From JAATGA01 sp047605605 (GTDB lineage: Bacteria; Pseudomonadota; Alphaproteobacteria; Rhodobacterales; Rhodobacteraceae): a DNA stretch of 58,675 nt. How positions within the stretch are numbered: the stretch's first letter is position 1; the number at the start of each line of letters is the position of its first letter. Where the stretch lies: positions 1 to 58,675 of the forward strand of contig JASGFG010000012.1 in assembly GCA_047605605.1 (NCBI GenBank), in the 5' to 3' direction. Positions 8,930 through 17,289 of the stretch are shown in pieces. The notes under the pieces are model-generated. The model was not told the DNA's origin. It saw only the letters and a list, made by a program, of their open reading frames with translations, and did no database searches. The position numbers and the translations under genes are program-made.

Positions 8930-9000
8930 AGGTATCAATATGCAATTTTATATCACTATAACACATTTCATTGCTAAATTGTATTTTACTTGTGACGGCA
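8930..9000 (-). promoter_or_regulatory. AT-rich control region upstream of livH
   Basis: A sharply AT-rich island in a high-GC context, between the P450 terminator and livH. It contains several possible -10 hexamers on the minus strand (TATAGT, TATAAA) and a loose dyad CAATTT...AAATTG (about 8943 and 8975). No single promoter can be chosen by eye. Confidence 0.4.
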
Positions 9001-9021
9001 TTCGGCCGGAGGGCCCAAGAC

Positions 9022-9048
9022 AAAAAGGCAGGCCACGGATGGCCCGCC
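9022..9048 (-). terminator. Rho-independent terminator after the P450 gene
   Basis: On the minus strand GGCGGGCC-AUCCGU-GGCCUGCC (9048-9027) is an 8-bp stem with one G-U pair, followed by UUUUUG. It lies about 30 bases past the P450 stop. Confidence 0.75.
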
Positions 9049-9078
9049 CTGATTTTCGTATGGTCGAGGGCGCCCGCC

Positions 9079-10338
9079 CTAGGCGGCGGGCTTCTTGTTG
9101 AACACGATGGGCAGTTCGCGCAGCGGCAAGGTCAGGAAGTTCGGATGGTGGATCGGCTTTTCCAGCGGCCGCGCCAGCCGGATGTCGTCCAGCCGCCGCA
9201 ACATGGCCAACGTGCCCTCGGTGATCTCGGCCTTGGCAAGGATGGCACCGATACAGAAATGCGGGCCGGCGCCAAAGGCGAGGTGCTGGGCCGCGTTCTT
9301 GCGCTGCATGTCAAAGGCATGGGGACATTCGAATTTCGCGGCATCCCGGTTTGCCGCGCCATAGCGCACGACCACCACCGAATCCTTCGGGATCAGCGTG
9401 CCGGCCAGTTCCACGTCGCGCGTGGTGCGGCGGCGCAGGCCCTGGGTCGGGCTTTCAAAACGGATCACCTCGTCCACAAAGCCGCGGATCAGGGTTTCGT
9501 CCTGACGCAGCGCGCGTTCCTGCTCGGGATTCTCGATCAACTGGCGCAGCGCATGGCCCAGCGTGGTCGTGGTGGATTCAAAACCACCGCCGATCAGCTG
9601 GCTCATGATCGACTGAAGCTCGGCCATGGTCAGCGGCTCTTCATCGCCTTGATGGGAATGGACAAGCCGCGAAATCAGGTCGTCGCGGGGCGCGGCGCGC
9701 CGATCCTCGAATACGTCTTTCAGGAATTTCTGCGCTTCCAGTTCGATATCGGCATTGGCGCGCAATTCGTCGCGCGTCATCACCCGCGAGGCCGGCGCCA
9801 GCATGGAATCCGCCCATTTGCGAAAGGTCTTCACATCGCTTGCGTCCAGACCCATCTGCTCGGCCAGGATGATGCCGGGAAGCTGGACGGCGAAATCCTC
9901 GATATATTCGCAGTCGCCGCGGTCGGCGAAAGCGTCGATCAGGCGATGTGCGACATCCTGGATGTGCGGAGTAAGGTCCCGCACCGTCTTGACGGTGAAC
10001 ACCCGATCCAGAAGCTTGCGATAGCGCGTGTGGTCCGGCGCATCCGTCCGTTGCAGGGTCGGAATATGGGGCCAGCCGTGTTCGTCCAGATAGTCATGCA
10101 GCCAGGCCGCATTTTCCGGTCCCTGAAGCGAGGCGCGATCGACCTCGTTTGAATAGGTCACGGGGTCGGTCAGCACGGCGCGCAGATCGGCATAGCGCGT
10201 GACGATGTAGAACCCCGTTTCCGGCATACGGTAGATGCCGGGAAAGGCCTGGATCGCCTCGTAGGCGGCAAAGGGGTCGCTCTGGGTCGCGGGGTCCAGC
10301 AGGCTGATGTGATCCAGATCGTCGATTGTCTCGCTCAT
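9079..10338 (-). CDS. Cytochrome P450 (419 aa)
   Basis: Soluble bacterial class I-type P450. The heme-binding loop is FGAGPHFCIG with C362 as axial ligand, the K-helix pair is in DEVIR (ExxR), and the I-helix is IGGGFESTTTT, where the acid-alcohol pair is Glu-Ser instead of the more common Asp/Glu-Thr. Start chosen at ATG 10338: its ATG overlaps the TGA of a 25-codon leader ORF that has a strong ribosome site, while the P450 ATG has none, pointing to coupled translation. A longer frame to 10449 has no family residues in the extension. No ferredoxin or ferredoxin reductase gene is nearby, so electron partners must come from elsewhere. Probably hydroxylates the compound handled by the adjoining cluster (inference). 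Confidence 0.93.
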   Translation of the reverse strand: MSETIDDLDHISLLDPATQSDPFAAYEAIQAFPGIYRMPETGFYIVTRYADLRAVLTDPVTYSNEVDRASLQGPENAAWLHDYLDEHGWPHIPTLQRTDAPDHTRYRKLLDRVFTVKTVRDLTPHIQDVAHRLIDAFADRGDCEYIEDFAVQLPGIILAEQMGLDASDVKTFRKWADSMLAPASRVMTRDELRANADIELEAQKFLKDVFEDRRAAPRDDLISRLVHSHQGDEEPLTMAELQSIMSQLIGGGFESTTTTLGHALRQLIENPEQERALRQDETLIRGFVDEVIRFESPTQGLRRRTTRDVELAGTLIPKDSVVVVRYGAANRDAAKFECPHAFDMQRKNAAQHLAFGAGPHFCIGAILAKAEITEGTLAMLRRLDDIRLARPLEKPIHHPNFLTLPLRELPIVFNKKPAA

Positions 10339-10412
10339 TGCAGCCACCGGCGGTCGAAGGCGGGTGAGTGCCGGCTGGATATCATGGTGGGTGTCAGGAT
10401 CGCCATCTTCAT
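10335..10412 (-). CDS. Small leader ORF (25 aa) overlapping the P450 start
   Basis: ATG at 10412 follows an excellent ribosome site (AGGGAGGAAAAG) and opens a 25-codon frame starting MKMAILTPTM and ending RRWLQ. Its TGA (10337-10335) overlaps the P450 ATG (10338-10336) as ATGA. No similarity is recognised. It is too short for a confident protein call, but the strong initiation signal plus exact overlap suggests it delivers ribosomes to the P450 start, or acts as a regulatory leader peptide. Confidence 0.5.
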   Translation of the reverse strand: MKMAILTPTMISSRHSPAFDRRWLQ

Positions 10413-10449
10413 CTTTTCCTCCCTGGCTTGCACGCGAGCTTGAGGTCAC

Positions 10450-10500
10450 ATGTGCGGATCAGCGCACATATTATACATATCATGATCTATCTGGATACAA
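10450..10500 (-). promoter_or_regulatory. P450 promoter with inverted repeat at the start site
   Basis: On the minus strand TTGTAT (10500-10495) and a perfect TATAAT (10475-10470) are separated by 19 bases, a long spacer that often needs an activator. Immediately downstream, ATGTGCG-N6-CGCACAT (10450-10469) is a perfect 7-bp-arm inverted repeat covering the expected transcription start, an ideal operator place. Confidence 0.5.
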
Positions 10501-10689
10501 ATTTATCGGGGACCGGACAGGCCGCTATGGTCGCCCGCACCGGGCCGCCGATGCCGCTCAGGCCTGCCGGGGCCTGCTTTGGCGGTTCACGTCAGCCACC
10601 GAAGCTCCGTCGGCTCGGCCCCGCGCCCGCGATCAGCCGGAATCCGGACGAACCCGCGCCCTGTCAGGCCCGGCGCAATCCTGCCCGCC
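10501..10689. other. Spacer between nrdJ end and the P450 promoter
   Basis: About 190 GC-rich bases without a credible gene. It contains the 3' flank of nrdJ. I see no clear terminator with a T-tract here. Confidence 0.5.
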
Positions 10690-12960
10690 TTATCCGCATC
10701 TGGAATATCCGCAGGACGCGCAGGTCATGCAGCCCTCGACCATGCGCAGGTCATAGCTGCCGCAGGACGAACAGGCGCGCGCCTTGCTGCCGATGGCGAC
10801 GACAGCGGCCTTGGGATCGGATTTCAGGCCCAGCCCCTCGCCCTCGATGAACCCGATCTCGATCAGGTGGCGTTCGATCACCCCACCGATGGCGGCCAAG
10901 ATCGAGGGGATATAGCGCCCCTCCATCCAGGCGCCGCCGCGCGGGTCGAACACGGCCTTCAACTCCTCCACCACAAAGGAAATGTCGCCCCCGCGCCGGA
11001 ACACCGCGGAAATCATCCGGGTCAGCGCCACGGTCCAGGCGAAATGCTCCATGTTCTTGGAGTTGATGAAGACCTCGAACGGGCGGCGGTGTCCGGCGAT
11101 GACGATGTCATTCACCGTGATGTAAAGCGCATGTTCCGACCCCGGCCATTTCAGCTTGTAGGTCGCGCCCTCCAGCGCGCCGGGCCGGTCCAGCGGTTCG
11201 GACAGATAGACGACCTCGCCGCCATGGGCCTGTTGCGGCGCCTCGGCCGGGGTTTTCTCGGAGGTTTCGGAAACCGTCAGCACCGAACCCGTCACATCAT
11301 TGGGACGATAGGTGGTGCAGCCTTTGCAGCCCTGATCCCACGCGGCCATATAGACCTGCGCGAAATCCTCGAAACTGATGTCTTCGGGGCAGTTGATGGT
11401 TTTCGAGATCGACGAATCCACCCACTCCTGCGCCGCGGCCTGCATCCGCACATGGTCCAGCGGCGGCAGGGTCTGGGCATCGACGAACCAGTCGGGCAGG
11501 GGGGCGTCGCCCTTCAGGTCGCGCCACATCTGCACGGCGTAATCGACCACCTCCTCCTCGGTCCGCGACCCGTCGGGTTGCAGCACCTTGCGCGTATAGG
11601 AATAGGCGAAGACCGGCTCGATCCCCGACGACACGTTCCCCGCCAGCAGCGAGATCGTCCCCGTCGGCGCCACCGAGGTCAGCAGCGCATTGCGGATGCC
11701 GTGGGCGCGGATCGCCTCGCGCACATCGGGGTCCATCTTCTGCATAGTGCCCGAGGCCAGATAGGGCCCGGCCTGGAACAGAGGGAAGGCCCCTTTTTCT
11801 TTCGCCAGATCGACCGAGGCCAGATAGGCCGACCGCGCGATGGCGTGCATCCAGTCGCGCGTCTGCGCCGCCGCCTCGGGCGAGCCATAGCGCAGCCCGA
11901 CCATCAGCAGCGCATCGGCCAGCCCGGTGACGCCCAGTCCGATCCGGCGTTTCGCCTGCGCCTCGGCCGCCTGCTGCGGCAGGGGAAAGTTCGAGGCATC
12001 GACGGTATTGTCCATCATCCGCACGGCGGTGCGCACCAGATCGTCCAGCGCCGCCAGATCCAGCCGGGCCTTGGCCGCGAACGGATCGCTGACCAGCCGC
12101 GCCAGATTGACCGACCCCAGCAGGCAGGCGCCATAGGGCGGCAGCGGCTGTTCCCCGCAGGGGTTGGTCGCCGCGATGGTTTCGACGTAGTTCAGGTTGT
12201 TCATCGCATTGATCCGGTCGATGAAGATCACCCCCGGCTCTGCGAAGTCAAAGGTGTTGCGCATGATCCGGTTCCACAGATCGCGCGCCTGAACCGTCTT
12301 GTAGACCTTGCCGGCAAAGACCAGCTCCCACGGGCCATCCGCCTTGACGGCGGCCATGAAGGCATCGGTGACCAGCACGGAAAGGTTGAACATCCGCAGC
12401 CGGGCGGGATCCTTCTTCGCCTCGATGAAAGCCTCGATGTCGGGATGGTCGCAGCGCATCGTCGCCATCATCGCGCCGCGCCGCGACCCGGCCGACATGA
12501 TGGTGCGGCACATGGCATCCCACACATCCATGAAGGACAAGGGCCCCGAGGCATCGGCGGCCACGCCCTTCACCTCGGCCCCGCGGGGGCGAATGGTGGA
12601 AAAGTCATAGCCGATGCCGCCGCCCTGCTGCATGGTCAGCGCGGCCTCTTTCAGCATCTCGAAGATGCCGCCCATGCTGTCGGGGATTGTGCCCATGACA
12701 AAGCAGTTGAACAGGGTGACACTGCGGTCCGTTCCGGCGCCCGCGGTGATGCGCCCGGCGGGAAGAAAACGGAAATCCTCAAGCGCGGCGTAGAACTTCG
12801 CCTCCCACCGGGGGGGATCTTTCTCCACGGCGGCCAGGGCACGGGCGATGCGACGCCAGGTATCCTCGACCGTGGCGTCGATGATCGTGCCATCCCCGGC
12901 CTTCAGCCGGTATTTCATGTCCCAGATCTGCTCGGCGATGGGGGCGGCGAAACGGGTCAT
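10690..12960 (-). CDS. nrdJ: Adenosylcobalamin-dependent (class II) ribonucleoside-diphosphate reductase NrdJ (756 aa)
   Basis: Makes deoxyribonucleotides from ribonucleotides using coenzyme B12, independent of oxygen. Typical motifs are FLPAGRITAGAGT, QQGGGIGYDFSTIRPRG, NPCGEQPLPPYGACLLGSVNLA and the SVAPTGTISLLAGNVSSGIEPVF block around the active-site loop. The C-terminus carries CSSCG and CASCGYSRCG, a Cys-rich tail that in this family binds zinc or shuttles reducing equivalents. Start is ATG 12960 with GAGG eight bases upstream; the frame is open to 13131 but the extension crosses palindromic non-coding DNA. No small subunit is adjacent, as expected for class II. Confidence 0.95.
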   Translation of the reverse strand: MTRFAAPIAEQIWDMKYRLKAGDGTIIDATVEDTWRRIARALAAVEKDPPRWEAKFYAALEDFRFLPAGRITAGAGTDRSVTLFNCFVMGTIPDSMGGIFEMLKEAALTMQQGGGIGYDFSTIRPRGAEVKGVAADASGPLSFMDVWDAMCRTIMSAGSRRGAMMATMRCDHPDIEAFIEAKKDPARLRMFNLSVLVTDAFMAAVKADGPWELVFAGKVYKTVQARDLWNRIMRNTFDFAEPGVIFIDRINAMNNLNYVETIAATNPCGEQPLPPYGACLLGSVNLARLVSDPFAAKARLDLAALDDLVRTAVRMMDNTVDASNFPLPQQAAEAQAKRRIGLGVTGLADALLMVGLRYGSPEAAAQTRDWMHAIARSAYLASVDLAKEKGAFPLFQAGPYLASGTMQKMDPDVREAIRAHGIRNALLTSVAPTGTISLLAGNVSSGIEPVFAYSYTRKVLQPDGSRTEEEVVDYAVQMWRDLKGDAPLPDWFVDAQTLPPLDHVRMQAAAQEWVDSSISKTINCPEDISFEDFAQVYMAAWDQGCKGCTTYRPNDVTGSVLTVSETSEKTPAEAPQQAHGGEVVYLSEPLDRPGALEGATYKLKWPGSEHALYITVNDIVIAGHRRPFEVFINSKNMEHFAWTVALTRMISAVFRRGGDISFVVEELKAVFDPRGGAWMEGRYIPSILAAIGGVIERHLIEIGFIEGEGLGLKSDPKAAVVAIGSKARACSSCGSYDLRMVEGCMTCASCGYSRCG

Positions 12961-13056
12961 GGCGCGAACCTCAGAGTCTTGGAGAAAACTGCCGTGGATC
13001 ACACAACATAGGTCCTGGCGCCAGTTCGGGCAACCGGCAGCCGGCCACCCGTGCAG

Positions 13057-13079
13057 TTGGCAGGTATGCCAAAGCATAC
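13057..13079. promoter_or_regulatory. Two overlapping, mutually exclusive hairpins upstream of nrdJ
   Basis: TTGGCA-GGTA-TGCCAA (13057-13072) and GTATGC-CAAA-GCATAC (13064-13079) each have perfect 6-bp stems with 4-base loops and share nine bases, so only one can form at a time. They lie about 100 bases before nrdJ. Confidence 0.5.
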
Positions 13080-13103
13080 TGACAAGTCCCGAAACCGACA
13101 TTT

Positions 13104-13150
13104 CAAAAACATGTTTTTGCCGCCGAATCACGCTGTGATTGTTTCAATCA
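13104..13150. promoter_or_regulatory. Palindrome cluster between nrdJ and the Hint-domain gene
   Basis: CAAAAACATGTTTTTG (13104-13119) is a perfect 16-bp palindrome. AATCAC-GCT-GTGATT (13126-13140) and the overlapping TGATTG-TTT-CAATCA (13136-13150) are perfect inverted repeats with 3-base spacers. They sit in the divergent control region of nrdJ (minus) and the gene at 13229 (plus). None matches the NrdR box I know, so the regulator is unknown. Confidence 0.5.
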
Positions 13151-13228
13151 AGGTTCTGTCAACTTCTGTATTTCATCGTTTTTCTGCCGGGCGAGTTTTC
13201 GCCTCGCCCTGCTTTCAGGGAGGAAGCC

Positions 13229-14215
13229 ATGGCGGAAGTGGAACTTACGGTTACACCTTACAACGGTTCGTTGCTGGCCGCGAACCTGCTCAGCGGGCAG
13301 CAGACATTGGTTCTAAGCTCCTTTGGCAGCACGATCACCGGCACGCTTGCCGATGATGACGGCACATTGGATACCGGCGACAGCGGCGTCAGCACCTTCG
13401 AGGGCCAGGCCGTCACCTATATCGGCAGCGGCACCGTGCAGCCCGGCGTCCGGGTCGGGATGCTGACCGTGCCGCTGGGCACGCCGGTCGATGTGGTGCT
13501 GTTTTCGGTCGGCGGGCAGATCTATTTCGTCTACCCGGAAGGGCCGCCCAGCATCACCGGCGCGGTTGCGCTGGTCGTGAATGTGACCCCGGCGGCCTAT
13601 CACTTGTTCAGCCCGGTCTGCTTTGCCGCCGATACCCTGATTGCGACCCCTCTGGGGGAAAGGCCGGTGCAGGACATCCGGGCCGGGGACGAGGTGCTGG
13701 ATTGCGATGGCCAACCGCATCGCGTGATCTGGTCGGGCCATGCCGCGCGGGATCTGCCCCTGGCGCTGATACCGGATGCGGCGCGCTGGCTTCCCGTCGT
13801 CATTCCGGCCAACGCCCTGGGTGAGGGCCTGCCCTGGCGGGAATTGCGGCTGTCGCAACAGCATCGGGTGATGATCGAGGGCGCCGAGGCCGAACTGCTG
13901 TTCGGCGCATCGCGGGTGCTTTCCCCGGCGGTCGGCCTTCTGGGCGATGTCTGCCATCTGGATCGCCAGTGCCGGCATGTCGATTACCACCACATCCTTT
14001 GCGATTGCCATCTGGTGCTCCAGGCGAATGGTCTGCCAGCGGAAAGCCTGCTGCCAGGCCCGCAAGCCCGCAGATCCATGGCACGGGCCGAGGCGGAGGC
14101 GCTGTTCCCCGACCTGCCCGGAGGTGATGAGATAGAAGCCGCCTTACCGCTGCTGCGGATGAGCGAGGCAAGGCTGCTGAACGCGGAAATGACACGGCGG
14201 CAGCACGGCCATTGA
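13229..14215 (+). CDS. Hint-domain (Hedgehog/intein-type) protein (328 aa)
   Basis: The N-terminal 125 residues are Thr/Ser/Gly/Val-rich, beta-like, with no clear Sec signal. From C131 begins a Hint_2-type domain: VCFAADTLIATPLGERPVQD, then SQQHRVMI (the block-B His) and the closing QANGLPAESLLPG. Such proteins are frequent in Rhodobacterales and are thought to self-process or to be exported, but the role is not established. GGGAGG five bases before ATG 13229 decides the start; the frame is open from 13139 but without support. It is divergent from nrdJ. Confidence 0.8.
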   Translation: MAEVELTVTPYNGSLLAANLLSGQQTLVLSSFGSTITGTLADDDGTLDTGDSGVSTFEGQAVTYIGSGTVQPGVRVGMLTVPLGTPVDVVLFSVGGQIYFVYPEGPPSITGAVALVVNVTPAAYHLFSPVCFAADTLIATPLGERPVQDIRAGDEVLDCDGQPHRVIWSGHAARDLPLALIPDAARWLPVVIPANALGEGLPWRELRLSQQHRVMIEGAEAELLFGASRVLSPAVGLLGDVCHLDRQCRHVDYHHILCDCHLVLQANGLPAESLLPGPQARRSMARAEAEALFPDLPGGDEIEAALPLLRMSEARLLNAEMTRRQHGH

Positions 14216-14352
14216 TCCTAAACAGGCCGCAGACGATGGAAATGCCCGTTCCGGCCTCCGGTCCCGTTGACCCGAATGGTTGGCGCAAGGATCGCGCTCT
14301 GGCCACCTTGTGGGGAATGTGCGACATGTTCGCCATTCAATGGACGGCCGAG

Positions 14353-14778
14353 ATGACCCTGAACCTGATCAAGCTGTGCGTCGGCTGCGACAGTGTCGAA
14401 GACCTGATCGACTGGCAGACCAGTCAGCGGTCCCGCTGGCCTGCGGGCACGACCGAACATGTAACCCGCATGTGGCCCCGGCGCGAAGCCGAGGTTCTGG
14501 ACGGCGGCGCGCTCTACTGGGTGATCAAGGGCCAGATCCTGTGCCGCCAACCTCTTCTGCGGCTGGAGGAGAGGCTGGGCGGCGACGGGATTTCCCGTTG
14601 CGCGCTGGTGCTGTCGTCGCAGGTGATCCGCACCGCCGCCACTCCGCGCCGGCCCTTTCAGGGCTGGCGCTATCTGCCCGCCGCCGAAAGCCCGCCCGAC
14701 CTGCCCCAGGGGCGCGAAAGGGAAGAGGCCCTGCCCCCCGACCTGGCCCGCGCCCTGGCGGACATGGGCCTGCGCTAG
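14353..14778 (+). CDS. DUF1489 family protein (141 aa)
   Basis: Recognised by the N-terminal family pattern LNLIKLCVGCDSVEDLIDWQ and by the central RMWPRRE and LYWVIKG segments. Conserved in alphaproteobacteria, function unknown. I placed the start at ATG 14353 because family members begin within a few residues of NLIKLCVG; ATG 14326 (nine residues longer) has a slightly better ribosome site, and the frame is open from 14212, overlapping the Hint gene by four bases. It is convergent with the glucan gene, only seven bases apart. Confidence 0.8.
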   Translation: MTLNLIKLCVGCDSVEDLIDWQTSQRSRWPAGTTEHVTRMWPRREAEVLDGGALYWVIKGQILCRQPLLRLEERLGGDGISRCALVLSSQVIRTAATPRRPFQGWRYLPAAESPPDLPQGREREEALPPDLARALADMGLR

Positions 14779-14785
14779 GCGGCGG

Positions 14786-16393
14786 TCAGTCGAACCGCTC
14801 CAGATCGGCGCTGAACTGGTAGATCCAGGTTTCCGTCAGCGGCTTGCCGTCAAGGTCCAGATAGACGCGCATGTCGGCGGTCTGTCCGGCCGGGATCTCC
14901 AGATCGAAGACCGCGCGCCAGACGTTGCCGTTCGGCACCGGCTCGGCAAAGCTGCGGATCACCCTTGCGCCCGGAACGGAGATATCGACCTTGGGAAAGA
15001 CGCCATAGGGGATCTGCGTCATGACCGAGGGGCGGTCGAACTCCACCCCGAAACGATACTGGTCGGCCGGACGCGGCTTGCCCGGCTCTCCGCCGAACCC
15101 CATGCGCGAGGCGACGGTCTGCGCGATGTTTTCGGCCGGGAAAGGTTCGGTGTTCTGCCAGTAAAGCCGATAGTGCAGGCGATAGCTGTTGCCCTTGACC
15201 GCCGGGGCCTCGGGCACCCAGAAGGCGCCGATATTGTCATGAATCTCGTCGTCGGTCGGAATTTCCAGAAGCTGCACCGCCCCCTTGCCCAGCGGTTCGA
15301 TCGGCTCCACCCACAGGCTGGGGCGGCGGTCATACATCACCCCGTCCTGATAGTGGTCGAAATTCCGGTCGCGTTGCAACAGGCCGAACCCGCGGGGGTT
15401 TTCGTCGATGAAGGCCGAAACGCGGGTGCCCGCCGGGTTGTTCAGCGGCCGCCAGATGCGTTCTCCCGCCCCTGTCCACATGGCCAGACCATCGGAATCA
15501 TGCACCTCGGGGCGCCAGTCGCGCATCCGGTCGCGGCCGTATTCGCCATACCAGAACATCGAGGTCAGCGGGATCAGCCCCAGCCGCGCCACGTCGCGGC
15601 GCAGGAACAGGTCGCATTCCACCTCGGTCTGGACGCCGCGGCTGCGCTCCAGCCCCCGAACCAGCCGGAAACGATAGGCGCCGGTGATCGACGGCCCGTC
15701 CAGCAGCGCACAGACGACGACCGGCGCGTTCGGATCGGGCTGCTGTTCGATATAGAACTCGATGAAATCGGGAAATTCCTCGGGCCGGTCGGGCAGCGCC
15801 GCATCGACAACGGCGCCGCGCGCCGAAAGTCCGTATTGCCCCGCCGCACCGATGGCGCGGAAATACGAGGCGCCCAGAAACGCAATCCAGTCCTGCTTCT
15901 TCCAGTCCTCGGCGGTGTGCCATTCCTGAAGGCGGAAACCGGCAAAGCCGGAATCCGGCGGCAGGCGTTTCGCCACGCTGTCGGCAGGCATGTCGAACAG
16001 CGCGGGGCTATAGGCAAACTCCACGGCCTGCCCGCCCTCGACGATATGCATCTTCACCCGCTTGGTGAAATACTTGCCCAGATGAAAGCATTCCATCGGA
16101 TAGCCGGGCACGCCGGGCGTCTCGCCCGCGCCAGAAAAGGGGGCGGCATCGGTGCGGAAGCGGATCTTGCCATGCGCGTCATAGTCGATCTGCTGAACGA
16201 CCTCGGGCAGGGGCTGATAGGGCGGCACATAATCCTGCGCGGCGGCTGCACGCGCGCGTTCGACCAGCGCCTCATAGGAAAACGGCTGGGGTTTCGCCCC
16301 CTGGGCCAGCGCCTGACGGAAGGAAACCGGCAGCGCGGCAAGGCCCGCGGCAAGGGCGCCATTGCGCAACAGCGAACGACGGCTCAACGACAT
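14786..16393 (-). CDS. Periplasmic glucan biosynthesis protein, OpgG/OpgD (MdoG/MdoD) family (535 aa)
   Basis: Acts in the periplasm on the beta-glucan backbone of osmoregulated periplasmic glucans. The N-terminus SRRSLLRNGALAAGLAALP is a twin-arginine signal, as in OpgD; the mature part starts with FSYEALVERARAAAAQDY and carries family motifs such as YDAHGKIRFRTDAAPF, GASYFRAIGAAGQYGLSARG and MFWYGEYGRDR. Length is normal. The start is ATG 16393; GTG 16405 is possible. No opgH is next to it. Assignment to D rather than G rests only on the Tat signal. Confidence 0.9.
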   Translation of the reverse strand: MSLSRRSLLRNGALAAGLAALPVSFRQALAQGAKPQPFSYEALVERARAAAAQDYVPPYQPLPEVVQQIDYDAHGKIRFRTDAAPFSGAGETPGVPGYPMECFHLGKYFTKRVKMHIVEGGQAVEFAYSPALFDMPADSVAKRLPPDSGFAGFRLQEWHTAEDWKKQDWIAFLGASYFRAIGAAGQYGLSARGAVVDAALPDRPEEFPDFIEFYIEQQPDPNAPVVVCALLDGPSITGAYRFRLVRGLERSRGVQTEVECDLFLRRDVARLGLIPLTSMFWYGEYGRDRMRDWRPEVHDSDGLAMWTGAGERIWRPLNNPAGTRVSAFIDENPRGFGLLQRDRNFDHYQDGVMYDRRPSLWVEPIEPLGKGAVQLLEIPTDDEIHDNIGAFWVPEAPAVKGNSYRLHYRLYWQNTEPFPAENIAQTVASRMGFGGEPGKPRPADQYRFGVEFDRPSVMTQIPYGVFPKVDISVPGARVIRSFAEPVPNGNVWRAVFDLEIPAGQTADMRVYLDLDGKPLTETWIYQFSADLERFD

Positions 16394-16527
16394 CTGGGGA
16401 TGCACCTGTATGGAGTGGAATCGCGGCGCAGCTATATGCGGTCGGTCGGCACGACGGAACGAAGATTTCAGCGGCGCACGACAATTTGCGCCTTGCCGCG
16501 GCTTCGCGGTGACAGGGACGCCCGCCT

Positions 16528-17223
16528 TCAGCCCGCCGCGCCGAACAGCCGGCCGACCGCCGCCGTGATCGCCATCGCCACAGCCCCCCAGAACGCCACG
16601 CGCAGCACCGCCGGCAGGACACGCGCCCCGCCCGTCCGCGCCCCCATCGCGCCCAGCCCGCCCAGAAACACCAGCGAAAGCGCCATCACCCAGGGCACGA
16701 TCTGCGCGGCCGGGGCCAGCGCCGCCGTGGCCAGGGGCAAGGCCGCACCCGTGACGAAAGATGTGGCCGATGCCATCGCCGCCGTCAGCGGCCGCGCCTG
16801 CGCGATATCCGACAGGCCCAGCTCGTCCCGCATATGGGCGGCCAGCGGGTCGCGCGCAGTCAATTCCCGCGCAACCTCGCGGGCAAGATCGGGCGACAAC
16901 CCGCGCCCTTCATAGATCGCGGCCAGTTCGCGCATCTCGCCCTGCGGGTCGTCCGCGATCTCCACCCGCTCGCGGGCGATGTCGGCGCGCTCGGTATCGG
17001 CCTGCGAACTGACCGAGACGAATTCGCCCGCCGCCATCGACATGGCGCCCGCGACCAGCCCCGCCGCCCCGGCCAAAAGCACATCCGCCCGTTCTGCCGC
17101 CGAAGCGACGCCCACGATCAGCGAGGCGGTCGAAACGATCCCGTCATTCGCGCCCAGAACGGCTGCCCGAAGCCAGCCGATGCGGGTGACATAATGGTCT
17201 TCGGCTTGGCGCGATCTGGCCAT
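16528..17223 (-). CDS. VIT1/CCC1-type iron/manganese transporter (231 aa)
   Basis: Integral membrane protein. The N-terminal segment RAAVLGANDGIVSTASLIVGV, the following GLVAGAMSMAAGEFVSVSSQADTE (second helix with conserved Met and Glu) and a long charged cytoplasmic insert before three C-terminal helices match the VIT family, which moves Fe2+ or Mn2+ out of the cytosol. ATG 17223 has GGAG six bases upstream; TTG 17235 is less likely. It follows rpmG after a terminator, so it probably has its own promoter. Confidence 0.88.
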   Translation of the reverse strand: MARSRQAEDHYVTRIGWLRAAVLGANDGIVSTASLIVGVASAAERADVLLAGAAGLVAGAMSMAAGEFVSVSSQADTERADIARERVEIADDPQGEMRELAAIYEGRGLSPDLAREVARELTARDPLAAHMRDELGLSDIAQARPLTAAMASATSFVTGAALPLATAALAPAAQIVPWVMALSLVFLGGLGAMGARTGGARVLPAVLRVAFWGAVAMAITAAVGRLFGAAG

Positions 17224-17238
17224 CGCAGGCTCCAAATG

Positions 17239-17262
17239 AAAAACCGCGCCGAAGGGCGCGGT
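17239..17262 (-). terminator. Terminator after rpmG
   Basis: On the minus strand ACCGCGCC-CTTC-GGCGCGGT (17262-17243) is a perfect 8-bp stem followed directly by TTTT. Confidence 0.85.
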
Positions 17263-17289
17263 CTGCTCTGTGGAAATGACGGCAGGATC

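Noticed and set aside
10339..10449. Longer N-terminus for the P450 (456 residues)
   Set aside because: The extension is low-complexity with no P450 features and lies over the leader ORF, which has the better ribosome site.
10579..13011. 810-residue plus-strand frame
   Set aside because: Entirely opposite nrdJ, which has clear family motifs.
12961..13228. Cobalamin riboswitch upstream of nrdJ
   Set aside because: Looked for because nrdJ is B12-dependent; no B12-box-like conserved core is visible and the region is too short for a full element.
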